64,000 bases of DNA from assembly GCA_021014325.1 (NCBI GenBank), contig CM037474.1, forward strand, positions 248,001 to 312,000, read 5' to 3'. A program made the translations under genes and the position numbers. The notes below the pieces were generated by a model that searched no databases, was not told where the DNA came from, and saw nothing but the letters and a program-made list of their open reading frames with translations. This document shows, one piece after another, positions 1-9,429 of this stretch. The DNA comes from Plazaster borealis (lineage: Eukaryota; Echinodermata; Asteroidea; Forcipulatida; Labidiasteridae). Positions within the stretch are counted from its first letter, which is position 1; the number at the start of each line of letters is the position of its first letter.

Positions 1-317
1 ACCCCCATTCCCATAAAGCATACAGGGACACAGACCCCCATTCCCCTAAAGCATACAGGGATACAGACCCCCATTCCCCTAAAGCATACAGGGATAAAGA
101 CCCCCATTCCCCTAAAGCATACAGGGATACAAACCCCCATTCCCCTAAAGCATACAGGGATACAAACCCCCATTCCCGTAAAGCATACAGGGACACAGAC
201 CCCCATTCCCCTAAAGCATACAGGGATACAGACCCCCATTCCCCTAAAGCATACAGGGATACAGACCCCCATTCCCATAAAGCATACAGGGACGCAGACC
301 CCCATTCCCCTAAAGCC
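1..317. repeat. 33-bp minisatellite, about 9.6 copies
   Basis: A head-to-tail array of a 33-bp unit beginning ACCCCCATTCCC and ending AGGGATACAG, with few substitutions between copies (CCCTAAAG or CCATAAAG; GATACAG or GACACAG). It starts at or before the window edge and stops abruptly near 317. It lies in the intron downstream of IDH3G exon 3. The high copy-to-copy identity suggests recent expansion. No coding role is seen. Confidence 0.95.
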
Positions 318-977
318 AACACAGTTGTACCCTTGACAAATAATGTATGTAAACAACAAAAAACTAAAACAAAATTGTATTGTGTCAGTTCGTGGCATGG
401 CATCAGTGAAGACAAATCTATACAATTAAAATAAAGTGCATAATTTGTATCATTTACTGAGGGCCGAGTTCACCCTCTAAACACAAACCATAGCTTAATA
501 CATACACTATAGATTTCTTGAAATGAATTATTAAGAAACATGGGTGAGATGGTGTAAAAACGAAAGACCTTCAAAATTTGAATATTCTCTTGGTCTGAAG
601 ATGAAGCTAACAGAAGAAACAGGATGTTTTATTTCAGATGTTAATAGACTCTTTACATCAAATCTACTGGTTTGATCATACATTGTAACAAGGGCCAAGG
701 CTCTGTTGTGACGAGCTTATCTCTTTGGCAGCCAGCAACATCAACCATTTATGACCATAGAGCACAGTCAGAGATTGAAAGCGTTTGATATTTCCCGAGA
801 AAACTGGAGGGCCAGGAGAAAAACCCTTGTGGCATAGGAGAGAACCAACGTACATCTCTACTCACATATGGCTTTAGCCGGGAATCGAATCAGGGCCACA
901 GTGGAGTGAGAGGCAAGTGCTTTATGCACTAGCCACCCATGCCACCCTAATGATGAATAGCCGAGATTGAGACTTAC
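318..977. other. IDH3G intron 3 (partial)
   Basis: No exon is recognisable between the minisatellite and the splice donor of IDH3G exon 3. The stretch is AT-rich and contains a minus-strand tRNA-derived SINE (about 640-947). Confidence 0.7.
640..947 (-). mobile_element. tRNA-derived SINE (family 2), minus strand
   Basis: Read on the minus strand, the head near 947 looks like a tRNA: an A-box-like TGGCTAGTGCATAA is followed by a B-box-like GATTCGATTCCCG. The body includes a stretch on GGGTTTTCTCCTGGCCC that resembles the body of the plus-strand element at 33896-34155. The 3' limit is uncertain. Confidence 0.6.
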
Positions 978-1160
978 CTCAGTCTGACATTGTTTGATTT
1001 ACAGACAGCCAGGCGATTGACATGGGTGTGGATGTTACCCTTGAGTGCTGTTCCATTTCTCTTAATGGCCACGAGGGCGTCCTCTACCCCTTCCCCTTCC
1101 ACTGCCTCTCTATCCCCGCTCAGCATCAACTCTTCAAAGTCAACTGGTGCCCCAGCTTGT
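978..1160 (-). CDS. IDH3G: IDH3G coding exon 3
   Basis: 183 bp. The acceptor is CCACAG at 1161-1166 and the donor GTAAGTC at 971-977. It reads [15 protein letters not shown], then an acidic linker, [16 protein letters not shown] and KSNNVRL. It enters after two bases of a split Arg codon and leaves two bases over. The pattern matches the human gamma subunit around PVDFEE and ALKGNI. Confidence 0.88.
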
Positions 1161-4100
1161 CTGTGGATAGATTAGATTCATTTATAATGAGGTGAAACAG
1201 TACAGTAATAATGAATTGTCACACTTGCACTTAGGTTTCGTCAGTTATCTTTGAAATCGTGAGCTTTCGGTACGGGGCTTCAAGTAAGCGAATGGAGCCT
1301 AAGTTTTGAAAAGAGTCATAAAGTAGTAAAATAATAAAGCTCTGCAAGGGGGGACCACTTTATCTTGACTGGTCCATCTTCTTACAGCATATAATAGCTG
1401 AGCCATCTGCACTTTTTTAAAGGCAAACATATGAAATCATTTTGTAAGGTAAACTTTTAAGTGGAGAATGTAGCGTATTTACCTGAACACCTCTTTAACA
1501 TGAGGCATCAGCTCCGGACCAATGCCATCCCCAGGAATTAATGTCACTGTATGCCAACCTCCATAACGAGCTGGTATTGGCTAAAAAGGAAAAACAAATA
1601 AAATGTATGTCAATAATGAACTTCCGGCAAACCACAAGCTTTAATCAGCTTGATAAGAGACAAGACAAATCAACGCTCTGCTGATCACCGTTATAAGTAG
1701 GTTGCTGCCAAATCAATATTTTAACTAGATTTGACACATTAAATTTCAACGCAGCCTCGTTCCCATGGACAACACGCCAGATTGATCTCTCTTGTCACTA
1801 ACCCCTGGAAGGGAGACACTGAATAACAATCCTGATTGGCTCCCAAAAGAGACTGCTTTGTGCGCACACTTGTTAAAAACCTTTGAGCACTTGTAAGGCG
1901 CTTATGGACACTTTAACTTGTGCTTGTCAAAATGCAAGTATTTTAATGTGATTGCAATTCATTAAATAATTGTTTGCGCAGTCACCCAAAACTGCACACC
2001 TAACCATGCAGCAAGATCAAATAAGAATGAGAGGGGACAAGTGGCTGTATGACTTTATGCCTCTTATGCTTGCTACCATGCTTGATGAGCCACTTGTATA
2101 GAGTGGATCAACAACAGGCCTACCTGAACTGTGTCATATATTTGAACATTTAAATTACACAATTCCAGGGAGTATAATTGAGTAAGACAAGCTGGGACAA
2201 ATGGTGCAGTGAGATCAATTCAATACACCTGTTAGAATAAGGTTGCTTTCCATTGACCTCCAAAATGCGATCAATCTTACAAAGACATGTTTGTCTGGTT
2301 CCCTTTATACATATGCCACACTGTGTTTGAATTTTCCCAGACCTAGTCTGGTCCCTGCAGCGGTAAATCATGGGTACGGGGAACCAGACAAATACATTTA
2401 AACAAATCTGTGAATCTGCAACAGGTCCACTGATCGATTTCACCAGGCCTGATACTTCATTCTCAGGGGAAGTATTGGGAAGTTTTAATTCCACAACACA
2501 ATTTACAGGCATGCAACAACAGCTTGTCAAAAAATAACAGCGATGCTGTTTATACCCCTCAGTCATTATAAATTGTAGCTGACGCAAAATAACACCAAAT
2601 CATGTTTGTATACCCCAGCATTGTGACCTTGACATTTCACCCGAAAATAATCCCAAATTTCCTTTTCCCAACAGAAACCCTCACCCAATTTAAAAGTTCC
2701 AATAGCACTTCTAACTGGAGTAACAATCCTGAAACCGTTAGTCAGTAAATATCCAATCATGCTCTATACTATCCAGCAGTAGTGTGTCTTACCAAGTAAG
2801 GTTTTTTGGACAATAATTTTGAGTATAACTACCAAAGGAATACCTTGCCTTTAAGGGATTGAAAGTAAATGTGAAACGTGAAAAGTATTTCATGGAGACA
2901 GAAATGATGGTCAATGAAAGAGGTGTAGATTAAGGTTGAAGGTGGTGTAAAAAAAATGAGACCTTGATCTTTGACTTTTTTACCTTCAAACAATCAAAGG
3001 GTAACCCCCACCCACATTACAAGTCCAAATGTCACTTGTAACTGGAGTAACAGTACCCCACATGTAATTGGAGTTACGGTCCAGAAACCATTTAGCTTTT
3101 AATCACCACCATGACCCTTCACCTTTGACTTTTACAACCCCAAAACAGTGCTAACTTTCCTTTCTCTAAGAGCAACCCCCCACTTAAATTACAATGCATT
3201 TACCTCTAACTCAAGTTACGGTGCAGAAACACTTTACCTATAATTCACCAACGTGACATTGACATTTGACCTTTCACCCCCAAAATACTCAAAACTTTTG
3301 TTTCTCTAAGAGCAACCCCAATCCAAGTTACAAGTCCAAATGTCACTTCTAACTTAAGTTACTGTCAGGAAAACCATTTAGCTATAACTCACCACCATGA
3401 CCCAAACCTTTGAAGTTTCACTCCCAAAACAATCCCAACTTTCCTTTCTCTGAGAGCAACCCCCCACCCAAGTTACAAGTCCAAATGTCACTTCTAACTC
3501 AAGTTACGGTCCGTTTGCCTGGATGCTGTAGGCAATGACAATACCCCTTTCAGCCTATGGGGCTGAGGGGTTAAAAAGAGGAAAGTGCCAAGCACAGCAA
3601 GATTTAACAGCATTTTTAATTTCTAATAGACTGTGCAAGTCTCGCGCGCATTCGAACTTCCAGGACCATATTGTGGTCCCAACCATATGGAGTTTTACGT
3701 AGGCGAGATTTTGTTTTGTCAATTATTTTAGTTTAACATAGTTTATGACCATGAAAATTATATATGGGCAATTCCATTGTGACGGACGTTACATTTGCAC
3801 AGAAAATAGCAAACAATTTGTCTTGCAGATTTTTAACCAAAGTTTGCTGGGAAAGATACTAGTTACAGTTTGATAGCATTATGTTGATGGGAATTTAAAA
3901 CTTAGTGATAAACAAAAATGTAAAATTTCTACATCAATATAAAGAAGCAAACCAGAGAATTAAACTTGACCTCAGCTTCCGTTTATTGCAAAAACTTAAG
4001 AATTTTGTGCTCACCTCCGATCACAAAACTTATGTAAACACTTGTTTTGGATGCGCGTTGATAATCGACAGATGCTGTAATTGCAACGAGAAGCTTTTCA

Positions 4101-7100
4101 TAGCAGTCTATGGTTGTTGAGGCGTCAGCGTCCTCTATAAACTGCGTAACGCGTGTATTTATTATAAAAGCTAAAACTAATTAATATAAATTGTAATGAG
4201 TATTTTTGTTGTTAAGATTTTGTCATTAGATATAATTTAAAACAAAATTTCATTTCAGAAGAAAAAAAAGTTCTTCGTTTCATGTGTTTTCTCGTACCGA
4301 TACGTGTGAGACTTGCACAGTCTATTGCGATTTTAAGGGGCACCAACCAAGGCAATGACCGGGGGCAGCATAGATGCAAATGTCAATGTTGTAGAGTGTC
4401 GTGGCCGAGGGGTTAAGAGCATCAAATTCAAGTTCTGATGGTTAGTCATCAGGTTGTGGGTTCGAATCCCGGTCATGGCACTTGTGTCCTTCAGCAAGAC
4501 ACTTAACTATAATTGCTTGTCTTCACCCAGGGGTATAAATGGGTACCTGCGAGGGTAGAGGTTGATATTGTGTTTAAAAAAGCCTTCGGAGCGCGACGGC
4601 AGCTCGGGCTGTATACTCCCCAGGGAGCTGAGAAAGGTTAAAGGAATGTTATTGGCCCAATGACCAGGGCACTAATGTAAAGCGCATTGATACGTTTATT
4701 GTAAAATGCGCTATATAAGAACTTGTTATTTATTTATTTATTTATTTGCCTCTGTGAAGTTTCTGGCCTGTTTCACTATAGTGTAACATGGAAGAGAGAA
4801 AAAAGGGGGGCTTGTACAAACTAGGTCATTGCTTGCTCACCCCAGTGGCTAGATTTCGTCTCTGTTTTGACAGTGAACACTCCCCACCAGCAACACCAAG
4901 GGGCTGCAAAGGAAACAAAACATTTGCAAATAAAATTCAGCTCAGACAAGTCAAAGGAAAAATTCTGATGACAAATTTGTAACTGTTTTGATTTTGAAAT
5001 TTGTGTTGCTCTGCACTCAAAGACAAAAACCAATAAAACTACATGTGACTATCATTTTAAAGGGTTACAATCATGGCAAGTAAGATGAAGGGACTGTACC
5101 CGGTCGAGGAAGCTGACAAAGCTTCATTCACATATTCCTTACTCCCAGAATTCCAAGATTGCTGGGTTTAGAATTAATTTAATTTTATCTTTAGGTGACA
5201 TTGGAAAATAAAATAAAAATTTAGGCTACATCCATTGTAACTTTTTGTACTGGCTACATGTTTGAAACCTTGCGCGTACGCCACCCACAATATTCATAGC
5301 AATCACGATAGATGGCGCGGTCAAATGTTCGTCACGCTCGTTGGCATCGATTATTTATGATGATTTGAGTAATTATCACAAAGTACAGTATACACCTTCA
5401 CTTTATACAACAAAATAATGTAGTGTCAATACTGTAACACTAATAAAATGTTTTGCTTCAGTTGCAATGTGAAAGTCGATCGGAGTTGTACTGCATTTCA
5501 CGCATGTGCTCACACATCAATCAGTACATAATATTTAAAACGGAAGCGTGGATCTGCAATTTATTTTCAGGAATAACATCACCTACATGTATATGGACAT
5601 ATATTTGGTATTTGTGGACCCATCAAAAGTGTAGTTGAGGGCATGAAGAATACACACAATTTTAAAGGGGCACACCGGCTCACCATTTATGTCACTTAGT
5701 GAAGTGGAGTCACAAACAATAAATAATTTGATGTTAAAAAAACCCAAAAATCATAAAATTAGCACGCAATTAACGAAAAATAGTGAAAAAAACGAAACGC
5801 GGTCAAATGTCAGCGTATACGCTTTTCCAGCCGAGTGTGTGCAGCGCAGTCAATCCAACACGGGCACTGCCTAAACCCCCTTGGAACCAAACGTGATTAT
5901 GGTCTGGCTCCCAACCCCCCAGACAGGCTCCGAAGCCACGGCTCTTGGCAAGCTGAGGAGTTCATGCCCCTACATGTAGGTTTCAACGCTTTCTGGCCCC
6001 ACAGCACCGGCTGACGGGATATGCCCCCAAGGCTTACGTTGTGATTGCTCCACGCCTTTGGGCCATGCAACACGCCTCCGTTACACGAACTCTTTGAATG
6101 CGAATCTTACGTTGGATTTTTCACCATTATTACAACTTGTAGCGATAATTTGAATACATGATCTTTTTCGTCAATTACTCGTTAATAATTGTGTAAAAAA
6201 AAAGATTTAAATTTGGTTTGGTAAGTTACTTTTAAACGGCTGGAAGTAAAACTAACTCAGAAGGTCACGTGATTATTTGAACCAGTTTGTGGTTTGAACT
6301 ATCACGCGACCTTCGTTTTTGTTTAAAAATGCTCAAAAACGGCTAAATTTGATGATTTTTTTTATGGACTGTTCTTCTTCATTCCTGGAAGACCGTTGAA
6401 GTCATATTTTAGTCTATTTTGTAGCCCAAATAGCCCAATTCAGCCGGTGTGTCCCTTTAAGCTTACTAAATCAGGTAACAGTATGAACAAATATTAGTTG
6501 AAATATTATTTGCATTGTAGAGAAGCTTTATACCAAGGAAGTTAGAGTAGTGCAACAAAGACTGGCATCCTACCACAGGAGCTAACTAGCCCTGGTAGGA
6601 CATCAGTCTCTGTTGCACTGGTACTGACGTCCTGAGTACAAAGATTCTATACAATGCATCACAGTAGTGCAACAGAGACTGGCATCCTACCACAGGAGCT
6701 AACTAGCCCTGTTAGGGTCATCTATACCCTCAGTCTCCTCTAGGTTTCCTCTCCCCCCCCCCCCCTGTGCTTGTCACCAACTGATTCAGTTCAGTGAGCA
6801 CACACTCCCTGCCCACTCCCTGTGGGTTTCAGTTTAGCTTTAGTCCCACCCAAGCCTACATGCTTCACCGAACTAAGCCCAGCTTATCCAGTTCCAGCCT
6901 TCGCACAACACCAAGCTCAAGTACTTAAGCAGCATCCAGCAACAGAGTCCAGCATTCTCCTGAAGACAATCAGAGCATACTGATTGAAACGTTGAGTCGT
7001 TAACCACCGGTTCTGTTCAGAACCAACTCTACTCAAAAGAGATATTTACATGGAGTTACCGCAAGCCTCTCTTAGTTATACCTCCACCATGCAAAGTTTC

Positions 7101-9417
7101 AAATCCTACTTAGCCCTGTTAGGACGTCAGTCTCCATTGCACTGCTACTGACGTCCTGAGTACAAAGCGAAAGCTTCTATACAATGCGAACAAAATTACA
7201 CGAGTCGTTTTCTCTTTTTTCACATGGCGTTGGAAGCTGAAAGTCAGTTCATACATTCTCGGATATAAATACTCCTTTGAATATCTTTGAAATACTTTTG
7301 TATTCAATTTCAGTGAAAACTAAACTTCAGAGAAAATTTTAAAAATGCGAATTTGTACAAATCATCCCAAACTTAACCTGGTAATGTACTTTCCGTGTGC
7401 AGTTTCTATATTATGCTATGTACCAAATGCATTGTTTGCAAATATAATGTTGAGCCAATTCAGTTTAAAGCCCACATTAATCTCCATAATGGAGATCAAT
7501 GCACAAGCAATTGTGTATGCATGTTAAATTTAAGCACTGCAAAAACATGTGCAAAGCAGTGTTGTCAAAAAAGCTTTTATAGAACCGGTTAATTTTACAC
7601 TACAGCCAAGCAAAGCGAGGCCACAAGCACTTGCGCAAGGCGTTTAGCCGGAGTCCAGGTGGTGCAACCTCTGCCAGGGGTTTAAGGGGCAGCCCTTTTT
7701 GGAAATTTTTTACATTTCAGGCTATCAATAATATTACAATAATTCGAGTAAATAGGGATCACCAAGTAAAGCATCCACACCTTCACTTTTAATTAATATA
7801 ACAAAATGAAAACATTTCTGTATCTGGCCGCCACTTTTTAAGGGATTTATTCGATTTTGTAATGGATGTTAGACTTTATTTGCCTTTAAAAAAAAATATT
7901 CCCCTCGAAGAATTAGCAGCTAAAATGCTAAATTTTGACCTTGAATGAGGAATAATCAAGCGCACCTTTCATGTCGCGCGGACGGGAACTCTCCCGCACT
8001 CATGCCCAAAGGAACTAAAATGGAGTGTAGCAAGCAGTGTTGTCAAGACCACCATAGACCCATAAAATAGCTTATTTTTTAAGTTATTCTTCATGATTTT
8101 GACACTTTTTGTAAATAGCTCAAAGTGCCTCTCTCTACTCTGTCCATCTCTACTCTGTCCTGTCTGCATGGTCTGAATGAATCATAATGAATGATTGTCA
8201 ACAACCCTTCTGGACAGGTAAGCAAAGCAGGTAAGCTGGTTAGCCCTGGTAGGACGTCAGTCAGTGCCACTGCACTGACGTCCTGGGTATAAAGATCCTT
8301 TACAATTTTGAGTAACATTTTAAAATATTTTTACCTAATTTGAGAAGCTGAAACTCCATTCACTTATTCTTGGTGCCTTTAATTACACTTTTGCTGAGTT
8401 CAAAATCTATTAAATACATCCATGAATGACATTATTTCCGAAAATAAATCCAAGTTGTGCACTGGCGCTGTGACTCCGTCGTGTTGCCGCCCGGAAGAAA
8501 AAGCGTTCAGTGTTACCGGTTAGACAGTGCCCTCTTTTGTGGACTTGGTTCCATGTCAGTTGAGGTTGTCGCAACGAATGCGTCAATTTCCATTTTATTT
8601 TCACAATAATGTCATCCAAGGATAAAATTGGCAATTCTGAATAGAGCAGGCGTAAGGTTCAGGACACAAGGAACATGTGAGTCACGTTTCAGCTTCCTCA
8701 AAAAGGTAAAAATATGATAAAAAATGGTAATAAATTTTGTCGCAATGCCTGAGGACCTTTATACCCTGGACTCCGTCGCGTTGTATGCAACGGAGGAGTC
8801 CAACCTGGGCTAGTATAAGCTGGTAAGGATACAATTGGGCGATAAAGTGGCGGTTGGATACGGAATTATATATATAGCCAAAAATACGAACAAACATCAG
8901 TTGAAATTTTGTTTGCATTGTTACTTTGTTTGTAGAGAAAGTTTCAAAGCTAGTCTAGTATGTTACGACAGTATAGTTTCATGGTATTCGTAGCGGCATG
9001 CATTCAGATTGGTACCTGTTCCGTCCCTACTTGACAATCGTCCCAACTAATACTATAGTTGGGACTGGACCCAACTTGAGTGTTGCAGTTGGGGCGGCCC
9101 AACTATAGTTGGGATCGCCCATAGAGCTCTTCTGGTTGTCACTGCAGCAACGGAGACTGGGTGGGTCGTCCATGGTCCCACCACAACAGTGACAGTCCAC
9201 ACAGAGCTGAGAACCTAACCAGATTAACCGACTCTTCTCCAGGCATTAACATCATGCACTTAATTACAGTTTACAATAATGATTAGCCCAGGTTGCATGT
9301 ACCATAGATAAAATCAAAGATTAACAGCTGTAAATAATGTATGGTCCTTACCCTTTTGACAGCTCCAATTACAGTTTGAGAAATTCTTGCAGCTCTTTGC
9401 AACATGGAGACCGCCAT
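978..9417 (-). CDS. IDH3G: Mitochondrial NAD+ isocitrate dehydrogenase, gamma-type subunit (5' part: exons 1-3)
   Basis: The gamma subunit is a regulatory subunit of the mitochondrial heteromeric NAD-dependent isocitrate dehydrogenase (TCA cycle, isocitrate to 2-oxoglutarate). Three coding exons join without a phase break: 9352-9417, 1483-1580 and 978-1160. Together they encode 115 residues plus two bases. Exon 1 is an amphipathic, Arg-rich, acid-free presequence. Exon 2 carries the family signature [10 protein letters not shown]. Exon 3 contains APVDFEE and ALKGNI, which favour gamma over beta; in beta, as I recall it, the latter region reads AIIGKI. The rest of the gene lies left of the window. 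The start is the ATG at 9417, in a TISU/YY1-like context. Confidence 0.87.
1483..1580 (-). CDS. IDH3G: IDH3G coding exon 2
   Basis: 98 bp, phase 0 in and two bases over. It encodes [18 protein letters not shown], then [14 protein letters not shown] and the start of an Arg codon. The acceptor is a pyrimidine tract ending TAG (1581-1583) and the donor is GTAAAT (1477-1482). GDGIGPEL is the conserved N-terminal strand-loop of the isocitrate/isopropylmalate dehydrogenase fold. Confidence 0.92.
2600..3515. repeat. ~140-bp degenerate tandem repeat, about 5 copies
   Basis: A unit containing AGAGCAACCCCCACCCAAG, a stretch on CAAATGTCACTTCTAACTC, AACCATTTAGCTATAACTC and TGACCTTTGACCTTTCACC recurs about every 140 bp. 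The copy at 2600-2760 is the most diverged. Each unit carries one to three TGACCTT-like hexamers in the same orientation. Confidence 0.8.
2764..2857. mobile_element. Fragment of TTAA-flanked MITE (ACACGTTTGGTAAT family)
   Basis: Contains TCTTACCAAGTAAGGTTTT and ACTACCAAAGGAATACCTT, ending GCCTTTAAGGG. This is a diverged right half of the element seen complete at 12797-13171. Confidence 0.55.
3625..4326 (+). mobile_element. Non-autonomous TIR element, family X (~700 bp)
   Basis: Bounded by terminal inverted repeats AATAGACTGTGCAAGTCTC at 3625 and GAGACTTGCACAGTCTATT ending at 4326. Other copies are at 60253-60963 (minus, full length), 20690-21625 (plus, with a nested insertion) and 45165-45335 (minus, truncated). 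This copy carries an extra insertion at about 3768-3880. A 71-codon open frame at 3905-4120 is partly kept open in the 60-kb copy, but no known protein is recognised. Confidence 0.8.
3768..3880 (+). mobile_element. Truncated GGGCAATTCCA-type element inserted in family X
   Basis: Family X copies at 20.8 and 60.8 kb read straight from TATATAT into GTTGTTGGGAATGTAATA. Here a segment starting GGGCAATTCCATTGTGACGG is interposed before GTTGATGGGAATTTAAAAC. Its start matches the 3' terminus (reverse complement) of the element at 42059-44684, GGGCAATTCCAGCGTGACTG, but no matching right end is present. Confidence 0.65.
4395..4745 (+). mobile_element. tRNA-derived SINE (family 1)
   Basis: The head resembles tRNA-Ser/Leu: A box GTGGCCGAGGGGTTAAG and B box GGGTTCGAATCCCGG. 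It is followed by a conserved body (TCAGCAAGACACTTAACTA, GGGTATAAATGGGTACCTG, AAAGCGCATTGATACGTTT, GCGCTATATAAGAACTTG) and a TTTA-rich tail. A near-identical copy is at 53595-53926. Confidence 0.9.
5662..6460. mobile_element. ~800-bp TTAA-flanked TIR element (TTAAAGGGACACACCGGC)
   Basis: The left end reads TTAAAGGGGCACACCGGCT (5662-5680). The right end is its inverse, AGCCGGTGTGTCCCTTTAA, ending at 6460. Both ends fall on TTAA, as expected for transposons using TTAA target sites. The interior has no transposase-like frame, so it is non-autonomous. Confidence 0.8.
6545..7170. repeat. Local hairpin repeats (AGTGCAAC...CAGTCTCTGTTGCACT)
   Basis: A ~75-bp palindromic unit, TAGTGCAACAAAGACTGGCA...CAGTCTCTGTTGCACTGG, is present at 6548-6622, again in part at 6663-6720, and its right half at 7115-7160. 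A related GGTAGGACGTCAGT...TGACGTCC element lies at 8240-8290. The segment between them has a C10 run at 6755-6764. Confidence 0.6.
9030..9130. repeat. Short palindromic cluster CCAACTATAGTTGGG
   Basis: CCCAACTATAGTTGGGA occurs as a palindrome at about 9098-9114, with partial copies at 9050-9066 (ACTATAGTTGGGACTGGAC) and around CCCAACTTGAGTGTTGCAG. It sits about 300 bp inside IDH3G intron 1 and has no recognised function. Confidence 0.5.
9352..9417 (-). CDS. IDH3G: IDH3G coding exon 1 (mitochondrial presequence)
   Basis: Encodes [18 protein letters not shown] followed by AVKR, ending in phase 0 before donor GTAAGG. It is rich in Arg, Ser and Ala and lacks acidic residues, typical of a matrix-targeting peptide. 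It joins in frame to exon 2. Human IDH3G likewise has an unconserved N-terminal targeting segment before the RYGG core. Confidence 0.8.
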
Positions 9418-9421
9418 CTTG
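9410..9421 (-). promoter_or_regulatory. TISU/YY1-like translation initiator at IDH3G start
   Basis: The minus strand reads CAAGATGGCGGT around the start codon. It agrees at 11 of 12 positions with the TISU consensus SAASATGGCGGC as I recall it. In vertebrates that element combines YY1 binding with initiation on mRNAs having very short 5' UTRs and is common in nuclear genes for mitochondrial proteins. It predicts a transcription start a few tens of bases upstream. Confidence 0.6.
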
Positions 9422-9429
9422 CGCTAATA

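Larger units (their letters stand above)
1581..9351 (-). other. IDH3G intron 1
   Basis: A 7.8-kb intron running from the donor at 9351 to the acceptor at 1583. I found no further exon in it. Its content is repeats: a ~140-bp tandem repeat (2600-3515), a TIR-bounded element (3625-4326), a SINE (4395-4745), an ~800-bp TTAA-flanked element (5662-6460), and small hairpin repeats around 6550-7170 and 8240-8300. Confidence 0.75.

Noticed and set aside
1..317. CRISPR-like array
   Set aside because: The units are contiguous, with no unique spacers, and this is animal nuclear DNA.
2150..2587. 145-codon minus-strand frame in IDH3G intron 1
   Set aside because: No domain, and it lies partly in repeat sequence; likely a chance open frame.
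4398..4480. tRNA-Ser/Leu gene (also at 29251 and 53596)
   Set aside because: A and B boxes are present, but the sequence continues into a shared SINE body and tail and cannot fold as a clean cloverleaf with a proper acceptor end.
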